Source: Siphonodentalium dalli (Eukaryota > Mollusca > Scaphopoda > Gadilida > Siphonodentaliidae). From it: a stretch of 64,000 nt of DNA. The position numbers were made by a program, and so were the translations under genes. Shown one piece after another: positions 57,661 to 64,000 of this stretch (positions within the stretch are counted from its first letter, which is position 1; each line of letters opens with the position of its first letter). The stretch is taken from contig CP136066.1 in the NCBI GenBank assembly GCA_032622095.1, positions 169,332,664 to 169,396,663 on the forward strand, given 5' to 3'. A model generated the notes under the pieces. It ran no database searches. It was not told the origin of the DNA and saw only the letters and a program-made list of their open reading frames with translations.

Positions 57661-58131
57661 CTAGTGACTTATGAGAGCAGTCCAGCAAGCAGTGGAGCAT
57701 GCTCCGATCATCAGTTCATTACTGCTGGTGATACGATCGGCCAACTCATCTTCACACTTCTCATAAAGGACCTGTTTGAGAGCTTCTAGATGGTTCCGCC
57801 TGACATCAGATAAAGCTTGACATTCTAGAATGAAGTGAAGTCTATCTTCTGGCTGCTTGTTACAAAGATGGCAAACATGGCTGACCTCAAATTGATTGAA
57901 CTTGTGACGATTCGCTTGTATGGTGTAAGATCCTGTTAAGAGCTTGGCTTTGATCATTGCCTTCCTGATATCTCTGCAATCTGAGGGGACAGATGCCCAG
58001 ATATTGTGTGGCTCCAAAGTTGGCTTCTCCTGCACCTGAAGATATCTTAGCGATGATTTGCCCTCTACTTCATCCTCCCATATTACATTTTTCAAACATG
58101 AAAGTCTCCTACATGCAGAAACACCGCCAAA
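57661..58131 (-). pseudogene. LINE C-terminal remnant with Cys-His finger
   Basis: Open from about 58131 down to a stop at 57663-57661: GGVSACRRLSCLKNVIWE, then KAKLLTGSYTIQANRHKFNQ and the finger CHLCNKQPEDRLHFILEC followed by R.HLEALKQVL. A CxxC...H...C finger in this setting is typical of the C-terminus of LINE ORF2. The N-terminal remainder, including all catalytic motifs, is missing, and a stop precedes 58131. It differs from the 52-kb remnant, so it is a separate LINE family or lineage. Confidence 0.8.
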
Positions 58132-58189
58132 TTGTCAACCTTAGAAAAAATAACGGTACTTTTTGGTAACGGCGTCAGTTTGCCCTATC

Positions 58190-58715
58190 AGCAACATCAC
58201 CCCTGGTCAAGTGGTCCTGCTAATACGCTATGATGCTGCTGGTCCTGCTGAATTGCTATGATGCGGGTATGGCAAACGGATGCCGTTATGAAATAGTACC
58301 GTTATACTTTCTAAAGCTGTCATATTCGCGGTGTTTGACTAATCCGAGCGATTTGAGAAAAAACCAGTGTGTGTATGAAACACTCAAGAACATATATATT
58401 TTTGAAAAATATAACAATGTCTGCGCTGGTGTTTCTAAATCGACATGAATAACCATCTTGATTATAGTCAATTTTCAACTACTAATACATTTAGTATTCA
58501 AAATATTTCGTAATTTGTATGTTTGATACGCATAATGGCTTTTCCTGCATATGTTCGGATTATCGGAACACCGCGAAAAAGACAAAGTAACCAAATAGAA
58601 CGGTACTTTTTATTAACAACATCATTTTGCCCTAATATCATCATAGCAATTCAGCAGGACTCAACCGCATCATAGCACATTAGCAGGACCACTTGACCAG
58701 GGGTGAACATAGCAG
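58190..58715. mobile_element. Family F foldback of about 520 bp
   Basis: Left end ACCCCTGGTCAAGTGGTCCT near 58198 and right end AGGACCACTTGACCAGGGGT near 58705 are inverted. CTATGATGCTG/GCATCATAGC words follow inward on both sides. The centre carries AAGATGGTTATTC-like and AACACCAGCG words in opposite orientations. Confidence 0.8.
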
Positions 58716-59060
58716 TTTAGCAGGACCCACCAACATCATCGCAGACTAGCAGGAACATTTGACCGCAGGGTGATAACATGGTATTACGCGTCACGTCGGT
58801 GTCTGGCTCTCCATGGATAGATAGATAGATACATTTTATTTAAAAGTCTGAGGTAAAAACATTATACAAACACAAGCTCTGAAGAGCTTTCGACCGACTG
58901 TTAATATGTTCAGATTATCCGAACACCACGAAGAAGACAACTTTTGAAAACAATATAACGGTGCCGTTTCTTAACAGCGTCAGTTTGCCATATCATCATC
59001 ATAACAATACAGCAGGACCCGCAATCATCACATCATTAGCAGGACCACTTGTCCAGTTGT
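58716..59060 (-). repeat. Further family F blocks and a GATA tract
   Basis: CAGGACCCACCAACATCATC at about 58721, and another inverted end at 58980-59055. Between them GGATAGATAGATAGATAC at 58816. Confidence 0.65.
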
Positions 59061-59724
59061 CGGATCTTTGACATCGACTATGTGAACTGCAGAATGCGCC
59101 CCTCTGGCAATAAAAACTAATACGGTGTCTGCAGGGAGAACAATTTCATGAAATATAAATGACCATCATGTCATCGGTTTACACCATTAACATTAATAAT
59201 AATACTACCTAAATTCGCACATGCGCTCTTTTCTAGCCCCCTGGACCGCCATTGTGTAAATATGTCTGACTCGAAATGACTTCAAACTATTATAATGGTC
59301 ATTGTAATTCCAGCTGATATTTCTCGCTAAAAACGCATTCTGATTGGTCGTATATGTATGTAGTGTTTTGTCAATCTTCAATCTCAGAGGATAATCAAAG
59401 AATATATTATTTGTTTTTGTTATGTTCTATATGAACGTAAATAGCCTTCACAGACCGTGCTCATGAGCTGGTAACTTGAGATTTTAGTTCACCAGCGTCG
59501 CCAGAAGTCGCGGAATCGAGTTCTATCAGAAAAGTTGTTTGCTATACATGTACGATCAGCAGTAAGTTGTACGGACGGTGTTCAGAGTAACCACATGGAA
59601 CATACCGAGAGATTGGACCACTGGATGAAGGAAATCCCACTCATATACTGTAATTCCGATAAGAGTGCCTTTCGTGCAGTTTCTTCTAAATTGTTGGCAG
59701 ACTGAATAAGCATTGTCACTGAGT
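59061..59724. other. Nothing recognised
   Basis: No exon or repeat stands out. Confidence 0.35.
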
Positions 59725-59905
59725 CGCGGCCATATTGGACCAATCCAGCCCCTTTTCGTTTTTAAGTGCTACAGGTCTGGAGTAGCATTCCATACAGGGA
59801 AATTTTGAATATTCATGAATTCCATATGTGGAATGCTACTCCAGAACTTTGACCTGCAGCACTAAAACCTGGATGGGGCTGTGAGGATCCAATATGGCCG
59901 AGACC
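59725..59905. mobile_element. Foldback MITE of about 180 bp
   Basis: GTCGCGGCCATATTGGA at the left and TCCAATATGGCCGAGAC at the right; inward GGAGTAGCATTCCA pairs with TGGAATGCTACTCC. The loop is about 35 bp. Confidence 0.85.
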
Positions 59906-60235
59906 CTGTGAGAAGCTATAGGCGTATTACAATAGAGATAAGCGTACCCTGTTCCACTAGATTTTCGTGGATTCGAAAATGAGAACAGTTGTTGAACTCG
60001 TCGGAAAATGGGCTCATTCACATACTTTTTCACGCTTCAATCTCCAAAATTTTAAATCTAAGTGTCCTTTTATCTCCCAAGTAATCATCCGAAACCAAGG
60101 GATGGCTGATATCTATATACCGTATACATTCACAGTGGCGTGTGCAAACCTATTGCAAAAGTATTGCCGGATCACATTGGAAAGCTTAAGCCTTACATGA
60201 TTGAACTTCTTGAATTTTTTAGAAAACACTGTGCC

Positions 60236-60810
60236 GCCAATGCATTATCTTATATATGCGAGTCTCCCATTGGGAGCCTAGCATATATAAGAGAATACAT
60301 TGGCCTATGAGAGACTCGCATATATGTGACCCGCCATATCAAATCCAGTCGTAAGTCGGGATTTTTTTGTACCCTGTGCCAATGCATTCTCTTATATATG
60401 CGAGTCGACCATAGGTCGCCTCGCATATATAAGAGAATGCATTGGCCTAACAATTTTTTACAATTTTAATATTTTTTTCTTGTATTCTTTAACAATTTTA
60501 TAATTTCACCCATACAGAGCCCCAGGCAAACATGAGCAGACGTCACTCTTCTATATGCTTCTATATATGTGTGGGGCTCCCTGCATGGTAATGGATGTTT
60601 TTTTTTTTTTTATGTCCTAAAAATTGTAAGAAACATTTATTTAAAAAAAAATTAAAAAAAATTGTTAGGCCAATGCATTCTCTTATATATGCGAGGCGAC
60701 CTATGGTCGACTCGCATATATAAGAGAATGCATTGGCACAGGGTAAGAAAATCCCGACTGGATTTGATATGGCGGGTCACATATAAGATAATGCACTGGC
60801 ACATGTCACA
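60236..60810. mobile_element. Module-bearing host element, interrupted
   Basis: A palindromic module (60236-60304) with the variant loop TCTCCCATTGGGAGCC, followed by part of a second module broken at 60325 and resumed at 60781 (ATATAAGATAATGCACTGGC). The 60326-60780 element lies in the break. Confidence 0.8.
60326..60780. mobile_element. GTGACCCGCC-ended double-palindrome MITE, intact nested copy
   Basis: Terminal repeats GTGACCCGCCATATCAAATC at 60326-60345 and its complement at 60761-60780, flanked by ATAT on each side (60322-60325, 60781-60784), a likely target-site duplication. It contains inverted 69-bp modules at 60378-60446 and 60669-60737, and a spacer with TACAGAGCCCCAGGCAAACA. An 8-bp piece (TTACGACT-like) present in the left subterminal region is missing on the right. 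Confidence 0.9.
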
Positions 60811-60950
60811 TGGCAGCCCCCTTCTTGAAAAGGTCAAATAACACTACCGCATGTTGTGCGAGAACATAGTTCATTATCACCATTTCACATGCAAGTTCTT
60901 TGCATAAACCGAAATCGCTATATAAACTATATAATTTTGTCTATTGTTTT

Positions 60951-61020
60951 CATCATCATCATCATCATCATCATAATCATCATCATCATCATCGTCATCA
61001 TCGTCACCACCATCATCGTC
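60951..61020. repeat. (CAT)n microsatellite
   Basis: About 23 trinucleotides, mostly CAT with a few variants. On the - strand it is (GAT)n and lies about 110 bp downstream of the LINE stop codon at 61129, so it may be that element's 3' tail. Confidence 0.9.
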
Positions 61021-61128
61021 AATTTTTGGGTACTAAGTTGCCATCACTTTGACCCTTTTCACATAATAACATACATGAAAAAAGTAAAATAAAATGAAAG
61101 AACGCAATTTTAAATTTAATCGTGGCGT

Positions 61129-61640
61129 TTATTCGTACATATACCGCTCGTTATGAAATTTGCTATCGAATAGGTCCTTGAACCGTTGAACCGATTCAGT
61201 GGAAACAATGTAAGCTGGTAAACTATTCCAGTTTATAATCACTCACTGGGAAATTAAATATTTTCGCACATCTTTGACAATTATGTGATTTTTTCGTATT
61301 ATGTTCCTTTTAGTGTGCGTCTTCAAAAAATACTCTTCTGTCTATATGTTGTACAATCCGTTTGCTTACTTGTCCACTTCTATCATATCTCCCTGATTTC
61401 ACCTGTATCTGGGAGACACGAGGCCACATTTCACAATAAGGCGATATGATATGACAGATTCTCGCGAATGTTCATATATATGTATAGTGTTACTACTAAC
61501 GACATTTCCGTATTCCATACTGGGCCGTATTAATGTTTGTATTCGCACTGTCAATATGTCTTTTTCTTTATAATCGAAACTTCGTTTAATGATGTATAAA
61601 ATGCGGTTGGATTTCTAAACTGACTCGTTTTGTATATTGA
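61129..61640 (-). pseudogene. LINE C-terminal remnant with WNSLP motif
   Basis: On the - strand the sequence ends NWNSLPAYIVSTESVQRF, KDLFDSKFHNERYMYE and TAA (61131-61129). The motif (W-N-S-L-P, then S-V..FK..LD) is the usual last block of CR1/L2/Jockey-type LINE ORF2 proteins. Upstream, in shifted frames, NPTAFYTSLNEVSIIKKK and pieces such as GDMIEVDKQVSK are readable, with several stops and frameshifts. No catalytic region is left. Confidence 0.85.
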
Positions 61641-62019
61641 GCCGAGATGGGATAGAAGAAAGACTTTGCCATAACCATAATAATTCCCAAATGAATTGGT
61701 TTGTTTAAAAAACGAAGCCATCAGAAAACAACAAATTCACAAGGGATGTAATAACATGATTATTTCACATGAAATTCGCATAAACAAAGCACACGATAAC
61801 AGTAGGTTCATAGGGTGAAATAATAAAAAATGCATATCAAACATAGATAAAGCGACACAAGAGTTATTTCATTCCACAGCGGTTACATCACAGCACACCG
61901 ATATCGAACCACTCCAATTTTCGATCTCCAGGGAGCTTTGTCATTCCCTATCATAGATTTCTGGTTCGCAGCACCACAAACCAAAGCGAAAACGAGAAGG
62001 CATGTTCCGTTAACACTTC
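61641..62019. other. Nothing recognised
   Basis: No exon or repeat stands out. Confidence 0.35.
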
Positions 62020-62175
62020 CTGAAATTTTGCGAAGACCCTTTGCCAAAGCATTGTAAGCCAGTGCGTTCTCTTGTACATGCGAGACTCCATATGGGAGAT
62101 TCGCATATATAAGAGAATGCACTGGCGCAGGATCTTTAAAGCTGCATCAGCGCAGCTCCCGTAATGAAAATGGTT
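62020..62175. mobile_element. Single-module relative of the 6.9-7.17 kb element
   Basis: TTCCTGAAATTTTGCGAAGA and ACCCTTTGCCAA at the left, then one palindromic module (about 62056-62126), then GCATCAGCGCAGCTCCCGTA. Both flanks match the 6.9-7.17 kb element, but the first module is missing. Confidence 0.75.
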
Positions 62176-62311
62176 AACAGCATGAACCGCCCCTGGTCCC
62201 GGTTAACCCAATAGTCAGCCCCACACGTCGCTGCATGAGCATGCAGACGACACTCAGCAGTACATTATTTTGGTTCTTTGTGGATCTCTATAGGATATAT
62301 AGATATATACG

Positions 62312-62605
62312 ACCCTGGTATAGGTGGTCCTGCTAATTTGCTATGATGCTGGTGTAACCTGTTGAATTGCTATGGTGCTGGAATAACAACGTGATGCTGT
62401 TAAGAGAATGTCCCGTTATATTTTTAAAGTTGTAATTTTTGCGGCTGTAGATAATTTGAACGAATGGAGGAACACTTAGTATGTGTACAACACAATTAAA
62501 CACATATCGTAAAATATTTTAATGTGATACTTTTTTTCAAACCGACCATAATCAAGATGGCTATTCCTGTCGTTTTCCAAACACCTGGGTAGCCATGATT
62601 AAAAT
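62312..62605 (+). repeat. Family F element
   Basis: CCCTGGTATAGGTGGTCCTG, GCTATGATGCTGGTGTAACC and, at the other end, ATAATCAAGATGGCTATTCC and AACACCTGGGTAGCCATG parallel the left half of 58190-58470. Confidence 0.7.
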
Positions 62606-62851
62606 ATTAAAAAATATATAGGTTCATGAATATTTCATGCATACACTAGCTTAAAATCTTAAGAATATATCTAATATTTTAAACAGACGCTGGTATTTTC
62701 TCAAATCGCACGATATTATAATCACTAAAATACGCATAAATAATAACTTTGGAAAAACTAACGATACATAACGAAAAAAAATTTCGGCACCGTGCTCAGT
62801 GGATTAGCGGCGATCGATAACGAAAAAAAAAATCTATACCGGAGTAATCCT

Positions 62852-63097
62852 TTAACCCTTTCTGTACTAAATACTCACTGACAAGTAGTTACATTAGGAA
62901 CTTTGCTGATCATATTATCTAAACGTTTGCTAACAATGATTTTGAATTATTTTGCGCCTTTAAACTCTAAAAGTCCCTATTGTTCTGTCTATATTCTGAT
63001 TTTGTGTCCTGAACACACCTCCAAATTACTAAAAGACCATTCCAATATATACTGTTATAACTGGGTGGGAGACTCCATTTTGTATAGAAAGGGTTAA
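62852..63097. mobile_element. Family C TTAA-ended element, best copy
   Basis: TTAACCCTTTCTGTAC at 62852 and the near-complement GTATAGAAAGGGTTAA ending at 63097, both with TTAA tips. 246 bp, no coding content. Fragments are at 9.7, 42.8, 45.6 and 54.0 kb. The terminal eight bases resemble those of the double-palindrome MITE (TTAACCCTTT), suggesting use of the same transposase. Confidence 0.8.
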
Positions 63098-63547
63098 CAA
63101 CATGTTGCTTGGTCCATCAGCATCATAGCAAATCGTCCCCACATGCCAGCAGGGTTTTGTATGTCCCATATAGTGAACCCAAAACAAACACACATAATAA
63201 TATACTCAAGAGTTTCGCCTGCTCACCGATGTGGGATCGCTGTGGGTTAACCATTGACATTTATCCATTCTAAGCACAATGGGTAGTTGCTGAAACAATT
63301 CCAACTATATACCACAGTACACGCCAGTAGATAAGATCAGTAAAATGGTGCAGCTGCCGGCTTGAATTCAAGAAAGTCTTCGACACTTCGTTCTCCACGA
63401 TCGAGAGTCCTGTTTGTATATATCCCATATGTATCCCCAAAACAAACAGAAGAATGTACTGCTGAGTGTCTCGGTTCGCCGATTTGCGGGGCTTGCTATG
63501 GGATAACCAGGGCCGCGATCGAGAGTCTTGTTTGGTCATGTCTGCTG
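63098..63547. other. 3' flank of gene 3
   Basis: Two related stretches at 63150-63225 and 63408-63480 share TTTGTATATATCCCATAT-like and CCAAAACAAACA words. It should hold the 3' UTR of gene 3. Confidence 0.45.
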
Positions 63548-63576
63548 CTATTTTGTTGTCATCATTCGAACGAATT
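63548..63576 (-). CDS. Calmodulin-family gene 3, last coding exon (29 nt)
   Basis: After TTATTTACAG it reads AA (completing a Glu codon), then FVRMMTTK and TAG (63550-63548). This is the calmodulin C-terminal exon and is closely similar to 41449-41477 (Q replaced by R). No other exon of this gene lies between here and the right edge, so the rest must be beyond position 64000. An isolated exon duplicate cannot be excluded, but the acceptor and frame are intact. Confidence 0.85.
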
Positions 63577-64000
63577 CTGTAAATAAATGAAAACACGAAT
63601 ATTACTTGTTTAAATTTGATTAAAGATGAATTATCTCTTCCTAAGTTTTATAAAGTTTCCTGGGTATAAAATAATAAATATGAATCGACGATATATGAAG
63701 CATTCTGTTAGTGTATTATCTGTTTTTATGTCTGTCGTCTGCTTTTATTACCTTAACACCCTCTTATTAATAATAGACCATTACAATGTATCAAACTCCA
63801 TGTAGGGGTTACCTCCCTTGATGATTCGGCGAGACCTGCTATACCGGCGACATTTTACCCACATTTGGTGGACGCGATATTAAGATATATACTGAACGAG
63901 CAGAGCAACATGCTGCCCTTCTTAAACACACAAAATTTGTGTAATTTCGTACCTTGAATTTGGAAAGTCCCACTAGAAGAAAAGAACTATATTGCGAAAC
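63577..64000. other. Intron of gene 3 (presumed), nothing recognised
   Basis: Contains family C-like words near 63755-63810 (CTTAACACCCTCTTATTAAT, GACCATTACAATGTATCAAA). No exon. Confidence 0.4.

Overview
The window is non-coding-rich, AT-rich eukaryotic DNA from a metazoan, most likely a marine invertebrate. Signs of this are phase-conserved calmodulin exons separated by kilobase introns, decayed LINE reverse-transcriptase tails, tRNA-like SINE heads and a dense load of small foldback (MITE-like) elements. A repeat word starting GATTGATTGATTGGGGTTTA (10527-10582) and the general repeat style recall molluscs, but this is an impression and not a proof. Almost none of the short open frames is a gene.

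The real genes are members of a calmodulin cluster found by joining exons. (1) A divergent calmodulin-like gene on the + strand: exons 4974-5004, 13065-13208, 19715-19957 and 35292-35320. Exon lengths of 31, 144, 243 and 29 nt, all phase 1, give an open protein of 149 residues once an initiator Met from an unplaced exon 1 is added. (2) A closer calmodulin paralog on the - strand: exons 46718-46688, 45109-44966, 42599-42357 and 41477-41449, with the same lengths and phases. A possible first exon (ATG followed directly by GTGAGT) lies at 54117-54115, next to a CpG-rich stretch. (3) The last exon of a third calmodulin-family gene on the - strand at 63576-63548, whose remaining exons must lie beyond the right edge. 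Genes 1 and 2 are convergent; genes 2 and 3 are in tandem. Gene 1 carries decayed exon fragments in its introns (7332-7376, 19167-19294, 20185-20237, 20440-20495), evidence of repeated partial duplication.

Layout. 1-4.9 kb: upstream repeats. 5-35.3 kb: gene 1, with introns full of foldbacks, a 143-bp head-to-head array (25.1-26.0 kb) and a long degenerate tandem array (27.5-29.2 kb). 35.3-41.4 kb: intergenic, with a 13-copy 49-bp BamHI-site minisatellite (39.3-40.0 kb). 41.4-46.7 kb (to 54.1 kb if exon 1 is right): gene 2, with an internal duplication and, upstream of exon 2, tandem arrays carrying nuclear-receptor-like half-sites (50.3-51.9 kb) and a LINE remnant (52.1-53.1 kb). 54.4-63.5 kb: a foldback graveyard with two more LINE remnants. 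63.5 kb: gene 3 terminal exon.

The most distinctive mobile DNA is a 69-bp palindromic module that occurs in inverted pairs inside two element families with different ends: a TTAA-ended family (496-895, 11881-12270, 16309-16710) and a GTGACCCGCC-ended family (3197-3570, 60326-60780, the latter nested in a third relative). Fifteen G or C homopolymers of 12 bp or more are also present. Identifications of families rest on reading the sequence; no database search was possible.
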